A DNA stretch of 64,000 nucleotides from Haloimpatiens sp. FM7315 (GTDB taxonomy: Bacteria > Bacillota > Clostridia > Clostridiales > Clostridiaceae): the NCBI GenBank assembly GCA_041861885.1, contig JBGVUE010000001.1, positions 856,001 through 920,000 on the forward strand, read 5' to 3'. The translations under genes and the position numbers were made by a program. Positions 39,001-48,125 of the stretch are shown one piece after another; positions within the stretch are counted from its first letter, which is position 1, and every line of letters begins with the position of its first letter. The notes below the pieces were generated by a model, which did no database searches, had not been told where the DNA came from, and saw only the letters and a program-made list of their open reading frames with translations.

Positions 39001-39263
39001 GGTGCAGATACGGTAATACACTTTGATCCTTGGTGGAATCCAGCAGTAGAGGAGCAAGCAACGGATAGAGCTCATAGAATAGGACAGAAAAAAACTGTAG
39101 AGGTAATTAAGCTTATTTCTAAGGGAACTATAGAAGAGAAAATTTATAATCTGCAGGAGAAAAAGAAAAAATAATTAACAATGTAATAAATGAGGATATG
39201 AATGAAGATAATGTTATGACTAAAATGACCCAAGAAGATTTTGAAAGTTTGTTTACTTCGTAA
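36013..39263 (+). CDS. SWIM zinc-finger SNF2-family helicase (four frameshifts)
   Basis: Large DEAD/SNF2 ATPase of about 1080 residues when frames are joined. The N-terminal SWIM finger (YCSCEDKKDNAPCKHVTAVL), a helicase-associated region, then the SNF2 core: motif I DEMGLGKTLQA, Ia VVAPTSLLYNW, II LDEAQQIKN, III LTGTPMENS, V KAGGTGLNLTGAD, VI ATDRAHRIGQ. Shifts lie in A7 (36139-36145), T6 (36942-36947), A7 (37022-37028) and A6 (39166-39171); one base added to each restores one frame ending FESLFTS. Such orphan helicases are common in clostridia; the role is unknown. Four errors in one gene make sequencing artefact the simplest reading. Confidence 0.88.
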
Positions 39264-39344
39264 GCCTATAGCTATTAAAATTTAAAAAATCTTTATACGA
39301 AATCCGTTGAGAAAATGTTGAGAAGTAATTGTTATAATTAATTC

Positions 39345-39833
39345 TATAAATTTATAAAAGAAAATAACTTACCCTTTTTTATTTCTTTAGTGTACAATTC
39401 CGCAAAAACATTAAATAGTATAAAAGAATTTAGATTGAGAATAAGAGGTGAAAAAGTTGTTTTACATGAAATAATACATCCATCTGTTACAACAATGTCA
39501 TCAAATGGGGTATTTAATTTTTGCGCACTTGAGTATTTGAAAGATTTTCATGAATTTTTTCTTGATGCTAAAAGCCAAATGGAAAAAACTAAAAATAACA
39601 TACAGATTGAAAACAAGGCATCTGAAGATAATCGCATGTATATAACTAGCTTACCTTGGGTTTCATATACAAGTGTAAATCACCCAATTAATATGAATCC
39701 AGTTAGCAGTGTTCCTATAATAACATGGGGGAAATTCTTTAAAGAAAATGATAAAATATTAATTCCATTTTCACTACAGGTGCATCACGCACTAATAGAT
39801 GGTGCGGTGTTTGTCAAGCATGTTGTCGCATGA
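39345..39833 (+). pseudogene. Chloramphenicol acetyltransferase remnant, cut by IS copy 2
   Basis: Core of a type A CAT: LPFFISLVYNSAKTLNSIKE, TSLPWVSYTSVNHP, and the catalytic block LQVHHALIDGA with the active-site His. The N-terminal 50 or so residues are missing upstream, and the IS begins directly after the active-site block, removing the C-terminal helix. It cannot confer resistance. Confidence 0.8.
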
Positions 39834-39961
39834 AATTTTTTGTTCGAAATTCTCTAGTATTAGTTTGTAAATTTTTACAGTGTGTATTTTCTGATTTTAA
39901 ACACATATATACCATATATTAACTGGAAATTGTTTTATACATATGTGTTTATAATCACAGA

Positions 39962-41030
39962 TTACAAAGCTTTATCCACATCCTCTCTTGGATTCAAAGA
40001 TACCGTTTTAGGTAGCTCCCATTTTCTTATGCCCCTATTAAATCTTTGAGGATGAAGCTCTCTAGCAGCTTCATATACTTTTGTTCTTTTCTTAATTATT
40101 TTCTCTGATAGTCCATTGTGTCTAGAATTTGAAGTTACAAAATTTAATCCACTGTGATAGTGTTTATTATTATACCAATCAACAAATTCAAGAACCCATT
40201 CTCTAGCGTCAGCGATAGTTTTAAAGCCTTCTTGTGGATAACCAGGTCTATATTTGCAGGTTCTAAATAAAGCTTCTGAATAAGGATTATCATTACTTAC
40301 TCTTGGTCTTGAAAATGAGGACATGACTCCTAATTCCTCTAATTTAGCCTTTAATGTATATGACTTCATAGGTCCCCCATTATCTGAATGTAATATAAGT
40401 GGTTTCCCCTTAATTTTTTCATTCATTATAGCTTTTTCAATTAATATTGAAGCAAATTCTCCTGTCTCCGTTTCCCAAACTTCCCAGCCTACTATTTTTC
40501 GGCTGAATATATCCACAATCATATATAGCTTAAAATATCGACCTACTACAACTGTGGATAAGTACGTTATATCCCAAGTCCAAACTTGATTAGGCTTATT
40601 TGCTATATGAGTTTCAGGTTCTTTTTTCTTTTTAGGGACTCTCGCATACCCTCTATGAGTCTGCATTTTCTCCTTTTTTAGAATACGATACATAGTAGAT
40701 TCAGAGGCAATATATATCCCTCTGTCAACTAGCGCTGGAACTATCTGTGATGGTGGTAAATCAGCGTATTGTGGAAGTTTAACGGTCTTTAGGACACTTT
40801 TATATTCAGCATCAGTGAGCTTGTTACTTGGAGAATTTCTCTTAATAATAGGTCTCATGTCCCTCCGTATTTCCTGTCCTTCGCACCATCTCTCATAAGT
40901 CCTAGAGCTTATCCCTACGGTTTTACAGGCTACTTCTAATCGAGCACCTTTTTCTCTAGCTTCATCTATTAAATTAACTATTGCTATGCGATCTGAGTGG
41001 TCTATTAATCTTCCACGTTGTCCACTAAGA
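39962..41030 (-). CDS. IS3-family transposase OrfB, copy 2
   Basis: Intact DDE transposase. From ATG 40858 it has 298 residues, but the frame stays open upstream to about 41030 (RIAIVNLIDEAREKGARLE), as expected if it is expressed by frameshifting from orfA. Catalytic blocks: WTWDITYLST, LILHSDNGGPMKS and SNDNPYSEALFRTCKYRP. The C-terminal FVDWYNNKHYHSGLNFV is complete, unlike copy 1, where a stop replaces Trp. Confidence 0.88.
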
Positions 41031-41401
41031 TCGCTTGTAACTTTTTTCTAAGAACTAGTAATGCTGCCGTTTCTGCTAGTGCTTTTTCTTTAAAACGCAA
41101 ATCTTTCTCTAGAACTTTTATTCTCTTAGCAATATCTTGCTAATTCTGCTTCTGAGAGTAAATAAGTCTCCATAACTGTTAAAAATTTATTTTTATGGGT
41201 TACAACTCTTTTCCCAGTGTTATTCTCAGTATTTTTAGGGTTTCCAGCTTTTGTTTTCCATGTTTGTAATGTAGATTTGCTTACACCTGTTTCTTTTGAT
41301 AAATCTGTAACTGATATGTTTTCAGGTAGTAACATTCTTTCTATTAACTTTTCTTTTTCCAATTTACTATATCTCTTATTTATACCATTGCCTTTTGTCA
41401 T
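41005..41401 (-). pseudogene. IS3-family OrfA, copy 2 (internal deletion)
   Basis: N-terminal HTH part intact (VTDLSKETGVSKSTLQTWKT) to LSEAELARYC, then a stop. Downstream in another frame the tail (KRIKVLEKDLRFKEKALAE) resumes. Compared with copy 1 about 35 codons of the second helical block are gone, so this is a deletion, not a homopolymer shift. Confidence 0.75.
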
Positions 41402-41466
41402 AGGTACACCTCTCCTCTTTGTTCGAGAATATCATACATTATCTCCTACGATAACTATCTTAACAT

Positions 41467-41870
41467 AGGGGGATAGTAAGGAAAGGCTTAATTTATATCA
41501 TTTAATATAAATATTTAATTAAAGTAAAATGATTTATAAAAAATTCAAATTTTATTTAAAACTATTGCAAAAAAATAGAAATGTGTTATTATGAAAACGT
41601 AGTCAAAATAAAAGTTGAATATTTAGTGGCAAACTAAAAGAGTACCTAGCGTGTTACTATTAAATTAGGCATGAGCATAGGAAAATAAAATAAAATGATA
41701 TAATGAAGTATCAAATTATTATAGATACTGTTTAAGAGAGTGCTATCAAATTTTTATCTCTTAAAAAGGTTTAATTATAATGCGATGAAGTTTCATGTTA
41801 TATTGTTTTGTTAATTTTCAGTGCTTATGCCTTTTGTTTTTGCAATGATTAAATAATAGGAGGTATAAAA
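41467..41870 (+). promoter_or_regulatory. Leader region of the mannose-type PTS operon
   Basis: No gene in 404 bases. TATAAT at 41699-41704 is a likely -10. A leader hairpin follows: TTTAAGAGA (41731) with TCTCTTAAA (41757). No -24/-12 element typical of LevR-controlled mannose operons is visible, and no LevR-type regulator gene is nearby. Confidence 0.45.
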
Positions 41871-42835
41871 ATGGTAGGAATTATTCTTGCGAGTCACGGA
41901 GAATTTGCTAATGGTATTTTGCAATCTGGAAAAATGATTTTTGGAGAACAAGAAAATGTAAAAGCTGTTACATTGATGCCTAGTGAAGGACCGGATGACT
42001 TAAAAGCAAAAATGAAAAAAGCAATTGATTCCTTTGATAACCAAGATGAAGTTTTATTCTTAGTTGATCTTTGGGGTGGTACACCATTCAATCAAGCTAA
42101 TACACTATTTGAGGAACACAAAGATAAATGGGCAATTGTAGGTGGTATGAATTTGCCTATGCTAATTGAAGCCTATGCTTCACGTCTTTCCATGGAATCT
42201 GCACAAGAGATTGCGGCGGCTATTTCAGTAGTAGCTAAAGAAGGAGTTAAGGTTAAACCGGAAAATTTGATAACTTCTGAAGCTCCTGAATCATCAAAAC
42301 AGATTAATGCAGGTGCACCAGGATCATTCGAATATGTTTTAGCTCGTATTGATTCACGTTTACTTCACGGTCAAGTTGCTACTGCATGGACAAAAACAGT
42401 AAAACCTACAAGGATTATTGTAGTTTCGGATTCTGTAGCAAAGGATGAACTTCGTAAAAAATTGATTCAAGAGGCTGCTCCTCCTGGAGTGAAGGCACAT
42501 GTTGTTCCAGTAGAACATATGATTAAACTTGGAAAAGATAATGAACATTTTGGAGGGCAACGTGCATTACTTCTTTTGAAAACCCAAAAGATGTGCTAAG
42601 AGTTATAGAAGGTGGAATTGCTTTAAAAACAATAAATGTTGGTTCTATGGCCCATTCTATAGGGAAAGTTCAATTGAATAAAACAATAGCCATGGATAAA
42701 GAAGATGTTGAAATATTTAATAAATTAAAACAAGCTGGAATTGATTTTGATGTTCGTAAGGTTCCAAATGATTCTAAAGAAGATATGAATAAAATACTTA
42801 AAAAAGCGCAAGATGAATTAAATAAGCAAAAATAA
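41871..42835 (+). CDS. manX: Mannose-family PTS EIIAB component (frameshifted)
   Basis: Fused cytoplasmic phosphotransferase. The IIA domain has the phospho-His in GIILASHGEFANG and DLWGGTPFNQA; an Ala/Pro-type linker precedes the IIB domain with LARIDSRLLHGQVATAW (phospho-His). The frame breaks near four T's (42574-42577): one more T reads LLLFENPKDVLRVIEGG and continues to 42835, giving about 321 residues, the ManX length. It is the first gene of the operon with the two membrane components. Confidence 0.92.
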
Positions 42836-42870
42836 TACAATTATTTATATGAAAAGGAGGATTAATAATT

Positions 42871-43677
42871 ATGACTTTAAATATAGTTCAAGTGCTATTA
42901 GTTGTTTTTATAGCTTTTTTAGCTGGTGTAGAAGGAATATTGGATGAGTTCCAATTTCATCAACCAATAGTTGCTTGTACCCTAATCGGGTTAGTTACAG
43001 GTAATTTGTTACCATGTTTAATATTAGGTGGTACTCTTCAATTAATAGCTTTAGGTTGGGCAAATATAGGTGCTGCTGTAGCTCCTGATGCAGCTTTAGC
43101 ATCTGTTGCATCCGCAATTATTCTAGTTCTTGGTGGGCAAGGTAAGGAAGGCATTCCTTCAGCAATTACTATTGCTATTCCGCTTGCAGTTGCAGGCTTA
43201 TTATTAACAATTATTTGTCGTACTATAGCTACTGCTTTTGTACACTTTATGGATAAGGCAGCTAAAGATGGCAATATAAGAGCTATTGAGATATGGCAGA
43301 TTATTGCTATCTGTTTACAAGGTATACGTATAGCAATTCCTGCAGCACTAATTCTAGCCATAGGTGCTGGACCAATACGTGAATTACTTCAAGCAATGCC
43401 TAAATGGCTTGTAGATGGTTTAGGAATCGGTGGTGGTATGGTTGTAGCTGTTGGTTATGCAATGGTAATTAACATGATGGCTACAAAAGAAGTTTGGCCA
43501 TTTTTCGCAATCGGTTTTGTACTTGCAACTATTTCACAAATTACACTTATCGGACTTGGAGTAATAGGTGTAGCCTTAGCTCTAATATACTTAGCACTTT
43601 CTAAACAAGGTGGTTCAGGCAATGGTGGAAACTCGAATTTTGGAGATCCGTTAGGTGATCTAATTGATAGATACTAA
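42871..43677 (+). CDS. manY: Mannose-family PTS EIIC component
   Basis: Membrane sugar channel of 268 residues with many helices. Family blocks include EGILDEFQFHQPIVACTLIG, LGGTLQLIALGWANIGAA and PDAALASVASAI. It starts behind AAGGAGG and is followed after 17 bases by EIID. Mannose, glucose or a related hexose is the likely substrate. Confidence 0.95.
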   Translation: MTLNIVQVLLVVFIAFLAGVEGILDEFQFHQPIVACTLIGLVTGNLLPCLILGGTLQLIALGWANIGAAVAPDAALASVASAIILVLGGQGKEGIPSAITIAIPLAVAGLLLTIICRTIATAFVHFMDKAAKDGNIRAIEIWQIIAICLQGIRIAIPAALILAIGAGPIRELLQAMPKWLVDGLGIGGGMVVAVGYAMVINMMATKEVWPFFAIGFVLATISQITLIGLGVIGVALALIYLALSKQGGSGNGGNSNFGDPLGDLIDRY

Positions 43678-43694
43678 GAAGGGGAGAGAGTTAA

Positions 43695-44606
43695 ATGTTA
43701 AATAAAGTAAAATTAACAAAAAAAGATCGTATTTCTGTTTGGTTGCGTTCGTTTTTCCTTCAAGGTTCTTGGAATTATGAGAGAATGCAAAATGGTGGTT
43801 GGGCATTTGCTATGATTCCAGCAATCAAAAAATTATATAAAACAAAAGAAGAGAGAGCAGCTGCTTTAAAACGTCATTTAGAATTTTTCAACACTCATCC
43901 ATATGTAGCTTCACCAGTTCTAGGTGTTACATTAGCTTTAGAAGAAGATCGTGCTAATGGTGTAAAAATAGACGATGTTACTATTCAAGGTGTTAAAGTT
44001 GGTATGATGGGACCTTTAGCAGGAGTCGGTGATCCGGTTTTCTGGTTTACACTTAGACCAATTTTAGGTGCATTAGCCGCTTCCTTTGCTATGAGTGGTA
44101 GCATACTTGGTCCAATTATTTTCTTTTTAGCTTGGAATGCTATTCGTATGGCATTTATGTGGTATACACAAGAGTTTGGTTATAAAACAGGATCACGTAT
44201 TTCTGAGGATTTATCAGGTGGATTATTAAGAGATATTACAAAAGGAGCTTCTATCCTTGGTATGTTTATATTAGGATCCTTAGTTAATAGGTGGGTATCA
44301 GTTAAATTTGCACCGGTTGTATCATCTGTTAAGTTAAGTGATGGTGCTTTCATTAACTGGGATAAACTTCCTGAAGGAGCCAAAGGTATTCAACAAGCTC
44401 TTTTACAACAATCAGCAGGTATGTCATTAGCAGATCACAAGGTTACAACTTTACAGAATAACTTGGATTTATTAATACCTGGGCTTGCAGGTTTGGTAAT
44501 TACACTTATTTGTATGTGGTTACTTAAGAAAAAAGTATCACCAATAATAATTATTTTTGGATTATTTATAGCTGGAATATCATTCCATTTAATAGGGTTA
44601 ATGTAA
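43695..44606 (+). CDS. manZ: Mannose-family PTS EIID component
   Basis: Membrane subunit of 303 residues. Blocks: FLQGSWNYERMQNGGWAFAM, FFNTHPYVASPVLGV, GMMGPLAGVGDPVFWFT. C-terminal membrane helices are complete. It closes the core operon and is followed by a strong terminator. Confidence 0.95.
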   Translation: MLNKVKLTKKDRISVWLRSFFLQGSWNYERMQNGGWAFAMIPAIKKLYKTKEERAAALKRHLEFFNTHPYVASPVLGVTLALEEDRANGVKIDDVTIQGVKVGMMGPLAGVGDPVFWFTLRPILGALAASFAMSGSILGPIIFFLAWNAIRMAFMWYTQEFGYKTGSRISEDLSGGLLRDITKGASILGMFILGSLVNRWVSVKFAPVVSSVKLSDGAFINWDKLPEGAKGIQQALLQQSAGMSLADHKVTTLQNNLDLLIPGLAGLVITLICMWLLKKKVSPIIIIFGLFIAGISFHLIGLM

Positions 44607-44612
44607 TGTTTT

Positions 44613-44643
44613 AAATAGTCTAGGCTTTTAGCCTAGACTATTT
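44613..44643 (+). terminator. Terminator after manZ
   Basis: AAATAGTCTAGGC pairs with GCCTAGACTATTT across TTTTA, a 13-bp perfect stem ending in T's. Partial read-through to the DUF956 gene is possible. Confidence 0.8.
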
Positions 44644-44696
44644 ATTAAATAATAATAAAATAAGGCTTCTTTAAGTGAAAGAGAGGTGTAATTAAA

Positions 44697-45071
44697 ATGA
44701 TTCAATCACTTAATACAAAAGTTGATTTTGTAACTGATGCCACATCGTTTACTGGAATTGCAAATTACGGTAAAATTATGATAGGAGATAAGGGCTTTGA
44801 GTTCTATAATTCTAGAGATTTAAATAAATATATTCAAATTCCATGGATAGAGGTTGATTATGTTATTGCATCTGTATTCTTAAAAGGAAAATGGATTCCT
44901 AGGTATGCAGTTCAAACTAAGAAAAGTGGGACTTATAGTTTTGCATCTAAAGATGCAAAGAAAGTTCTTAGAGTTGTGAGAAAGTACGTTGATGCAAATC
45001 GTCTTGTTTGTTCACTAAGTTTTTTAGATGTTGTAAAACGATGGATGAAATCTAAATTAAAAAAGATTTAA
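44697..45071 (+). CDS. manO: DUF956 family protein (ManO-like)
   Basis: Cytoplasmic protein of 124 residues, commonly the fourth gene of mannose PTS operons. Blocks: GIANYGKIMIGDKGFEFYN, IQIPWIEVDYVIASVF, FASKDAKKVLRVVRKYV. The fold looks PH-like. The function is poorly known; a regulatory role in the PTS is assumed from gene order. Confidence 0.85.
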   Translation: MIQSLNTKVDFVTDATSFTGIANYGKIMIGDKGFEFYNSRDLNKYIQIPWIEVDYVIASVFLKGKWIPRYAVQTKKSGTYSFASKDAKKVLRVVRKYVDANRLVCSLSFLDVVKRWMKSKLKKI

Positions 45072-45084
45072 TAAAAAACAAAGC

Positions 45085-45125
45085 AAAATATCCTGGTAAA
45101 CAATCAAAATTTACCAGGATATTTT
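45085..45125 (+). terminator. Terminator after the DUF956 gene
   Basis: AAAATATCCTGGTAAA pairs perfectly with TTTACCAGGATATTTT over a 9-base loop. Confidence 0.8.
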
Positions 45126-45439
45126 ACTTTTATGGCTAAATTTTTAAATTTTACATAATATAAATAAATAATCAGATTTTTTAAAATTATTATAAATAAA
45201 GATAAAAACTATATAGTTACATATTCATATTTGTTTGATCTTAATAGTAAAGAAATATAGTTTACTAAAGGTAAAAAATAAACATTTATGAAATAAGGGA
45301 TTTGTTCCAAAAATTTATTGGTCACCTAATAGTAAAATATTATTATACGGATTCACTAATACCGTTTTAATAAAAATTACAATCAAGCATATAGGGAAAT
45401 GACTGAACCAATATTTTTAGCTATTTATGCAGATTAGTA

Positions 45440-45918
45440 TAGATTCAATTTAAAATATATGTGCCATTTTAGGTACAATTTCACTTGGAATGATGTTTGA
45501 TTCAAACAATGTTCCTAAAGATTTAATGACAAATGGCCATAAACTTATACTTGTTATTGTATCTATTTTAATTATTGTACCAGCTTTTGGTATTGAAAAT
45601 GTGGACGAGCTAGTGAAATGGTTAGTAAAATTAAATGCTGTGTGTATGCCTCTCCGTTATTTATGGGTATTTGCTGCATATATTGCTCTTAAAAAAGCAG
45701 GAGATAAATTTAATTCACAGTATCATTTTGTAAAAAACAGAACATTAGGTATGATATTAGGAGCATGGTGCTTTGCATTTACTGCTTTTGCATGTATCGG
45801 TGGAATGTATTCAAAAGATCCATTCCAGTTAATCGTAAATATAATAACACCATTTATACTAATTGGATTGGGATTGATTATACCACATTTTGCGAAAAAA
45901 ATCATTTTGACAATCTAA
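45440..45918 (+). pseudogene. C-terminal remnant of an APC-family amino acid permease
   Basis: Open frame without a proper start. It reads ILGTISLGMMFDSNNVPKDL, then three or four membrane helices (KLILVIVSILIIVPAFG; LRYLWVFAAYIALKKAG; LGMILGAWCFAFTAFACIGG). The composition and the AYIALKK block are typical of the last third of glutamate/amino acid antiporters. The first two-thirds are missing; 45126-45439 contains no recognisable remainder. It precedes an opine dehydrogenase in convergent orientation. Confidence 0.6.
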
Positions 45919-46018
45919 ATCAAACTAATACAAAAACATTTTAAAACATATTAATAGGTCTGTGAATTAAGAAGTTAGATGTTTAAGTAGTTAGTTAATT
46001 TATAAATATGTGTAATAT

Positions 46019-46054
46019 AAAGCTAAAAGACACTTTTGTGGCTTTTAGCTTTTT
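46019..46054. terminator. Bidirectional terminator
   Basis: AAAGCTAAAAG pairs with CTTTTAGCTTT, with A's before and T's after, between converging genes. Confidence 0.75.
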
Positions 46055-46112
46055 CAATGTAGATAACTTTTAATAATCTTAGTAATTAATAGAATTTCAA
46101 GTAAATATAGAA

Positions 46113-47219
46113 TTATGATAGCATATCTTTAATCTCTTTAAGATTTAAACCTCCAAGGCCCATTTTTTCTAGAGTTCTTCCTAATTTAAAATAATTTGTT
46201 TCGTTATAAGCATTAGCTAGATTTATAATAGCTTCAATAATAGGAACTTTAAGTCCTGCCAACTTTGCAAGTTCATAACAAGGTACAAATAAATAAGGAA
46301 CGTCTTCTGATATGTAGCGTGATTTAGAAGAATCAGGACCTTTATTGATTTTTCCATGGGTGACACTAGCACGATTAAAATCATAAACAGTTTTATAATT
46401 ACATGCATATAAAGCATTCATTGCCTCTAATTCAGTTCTTAATTTATAGCCAAGTGCAGTGCCTACTGAAAGTCTTTCTTGATCTAAAACTTTACAGGCA
46501 TTAGCAGTAGCAGGAGAACAGCAATCACGATAATAATTAAAGTCACCACTAAAGTTTTCAAGTAGTCCAATATTAACTGTTGTTATTAACGGGTGCCCCC
46601 CAAAATTAATGTTTTCTAATCCAGCAATTAACGGGTTATCTAATATTTCTACAGGTATAGGCATTAACTCGTTTAAATTAGCAATTAATTCTTTAGTAGC
46701 TTTAGTTTTAGGATATATTGACATGGGGATAAATTCTTTTATACCCATTATTGTTATGATTCCTGGTTCTTCAATTCTTGTTGCCCATGGAATTGAAATG
46801 GCGTCTATAAATGTAAGATTTAATTCGGGTCTTTTTTCTTTAACTATGTTAGATAATACTAGGCCTCCATAATTTCCAGGCATAAGAATTATTTCTTGAC
46901 CATTTTTAAGATATTTTAATAGGTTATTGAATAAAATCTCTTGTGCAAATGAAGGGCAGATCATAACTAATATATTTGAGAATGTAGCTGCTGTGTTTTC
47001 ATCTGTAGTGCCATAAATATTTTTTTCAAAATCCGGAAAAAGCATTTTGCATCCATGAGCAGTTTCTAAAGCTTTAACACCACCACTTGCATTAACTGCA
47101 TTAATTTGAGTATTAAATTCTTTTGAATCATATAAACATACTTCATATCCTTTTTTAGCAAAATGATAAGCGGCAGTCATACCACCATTACCGGCTCCTA
47201 CTACAGTTACCTTTTTCAT
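46113..47219 (-). CDS. Octopine/opine dehydrogenase family protein
   Basis: NAD(P)-dependent enzyme of 368 residues. N-terminal Rossmann motif VTVVGAGNGGMTAAYHFA with FAKKGYEVCLYD; the C-terminal opine dehydrogenase domain has the His block ENINFGGHPLITTVNIGLLENF and FNYYRDCCSPATANACKVLD. These enzymes reductively condense an amino acid with a keto acid, or the reverse. The adjacent permease remnant suggests an amino-acid-derived substrate. It starts behind a GGAGGAAAAA-type RBS. Confidence 0.85.
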   Translation of the reverse strand: MKKVTVVGAGNGGMTAAYHFAKKGYEVCLYDSKEFNTQINAVNASGGVKALETAHGCKMLFPDFEKNIYGTTDENTAATFSNILVMICPSFAQEILFNNLLKYLKNGQEIILMPGNYGGLVLSNIVKEKRPELNLTFIDAISIPWATRIEEPGIITIMGIKEFIPMSIYPKTKATKELIANLNELMPIPVEILDNPLIAGLENINFGGHPLITTVNIGLLENFSGDFNYYRDCCSPATANACKVLDQERLSVGTALGYKLRTELEAMNALYACNYKTVYDFNRASVTHGKINKGPDSSKSRYISEDVPYLFVPCYELAKLAGLKVPIIEAIINLANAYNETNYFKLGRTLEKMGLGGLNLKEIKDMLS

Positions 47220-47580
47220 AGTTTTTCCTCCTTTGTTTTATTAAGTTAAGTATATTGTGAGTTAAATAACTTTAATTATAACAACAACTAGATTAGTAAA
47301 AATAATAAATATATATGAATAAACATGCATGGATATTTCCTAGATAGTAATACATTTTTTAATAATAATTATAATATTACAGTATAATTATTCATCATTA
47401 TAGATGTTTATGCAGATTTAATTAATACTTTTTTAGTTGCTTTTATAAATTTTTATTTGAAAATACTATTAAAATAAAAAATTATAACAGAATAAAATAA
47501 AAATATATTTTTGATAGAATTTAATATGTTATATTCGTAATAGTAAGTGTAAGGGCCCTTAGAAAGGAGAAAATTTTTAA
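47220..47580. other. AT-rich divergent promoter region
   Basis: No gene in 361 bases. It separates the minus-strand dehydrogenase from the plus-strand sigma factor. The only notable element is the palindrome AAGGGCCCTT at 47551-47560, GC-rich against its surroundings and close to the sigma gene RBS (GAAAGGAG). Confidence 0.4.
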
Positions 47581-48113
47581 ATGGATGAAAAAATTTACGT
47601 ATTAATAAAAAAACGAAACGAAAAAGGTATGGAACTTCTCATTGACCAATATGCACCATTAATTAAAGCTATAGTGAAGAAACATATGTATAATCTTTCC
47701 CAGTACTATGAAGAATGCATTAGTGATGTATATCTTTCCATATGGGATAATATAACTAGCTTTGATAAGAAAAAAATAGTTTAAAAAATTGGATAGCGGC
47801 AATTTCAAAGTACAAAGCTATTGATTATAAGAGAAAATACTTAAAAACCCTTAATCATATGGATATAAGTGATCTTAATATTGAAAGTGACTACAAAATA
47901 GAAAAAGAGGTTTTAAAAAATGAATTAGAGGATGAAATAGAGGAAATTTTAAAATGTCTAAATCCTTTTGACAAAGAGCTTTTTATTAAGATTTTTGTAA
48001 AAGAAGAATCTGTAAAGGAAGTTAGTAAGGAGTTTAACATAAAACCTTCTTTAGTGTACAACAGGATTTCTAGAGGTAAAAATAAGATTAGAAGGATATT
48101 TTTAAAAGAATAA
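47581..48113 (+). CDS. ECF-type RNA polymerase sigma factor (frameshifted)
   Basis: Region 2 block MELLIDQYAPLIKAIVKKHM and YEECISDVYLSIWDNI; region 4 block FDKELFIKIFVKEESVKEVSKEF with SLVYNRISRGKNKIRRIF. The frame breaks at seven A's (47770-47776); eight give FDKKKNSLKNWIAAISKYKA and about 177 residues. The next gene encodes a membrane-anchored DUF4179 protein, the usual anti-sigma-like partner. Confidence 0.88.
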
Positions 48114-48125
48114 GGAGGTAATACC

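Larger units (their letters stand above)
39805..41466 (-). mobile_element. IS3-family element, copy 2
   Basis: Same family as copy 1. Left end CGGTGTTTGTCAAG at 39805, right end near 41466, whose complement (TGTTAAGATAGTTATCGTAG) matches the left-end TGTCAAGCATGTTGTCGCAT at about two-thirds of positions. OrfB is intact, OrfA carries an internal deletion. It interrupts the CAT gene. Confidence 0.8.

Noticed and set aside
41467..41870. Sigma-54 promoter for the mannose PTS operon
   Set aside because: No GG/GC pair with the required 10-base spacing was found, and no LevR-type activator is nearby; a TATAAT box is present instead.
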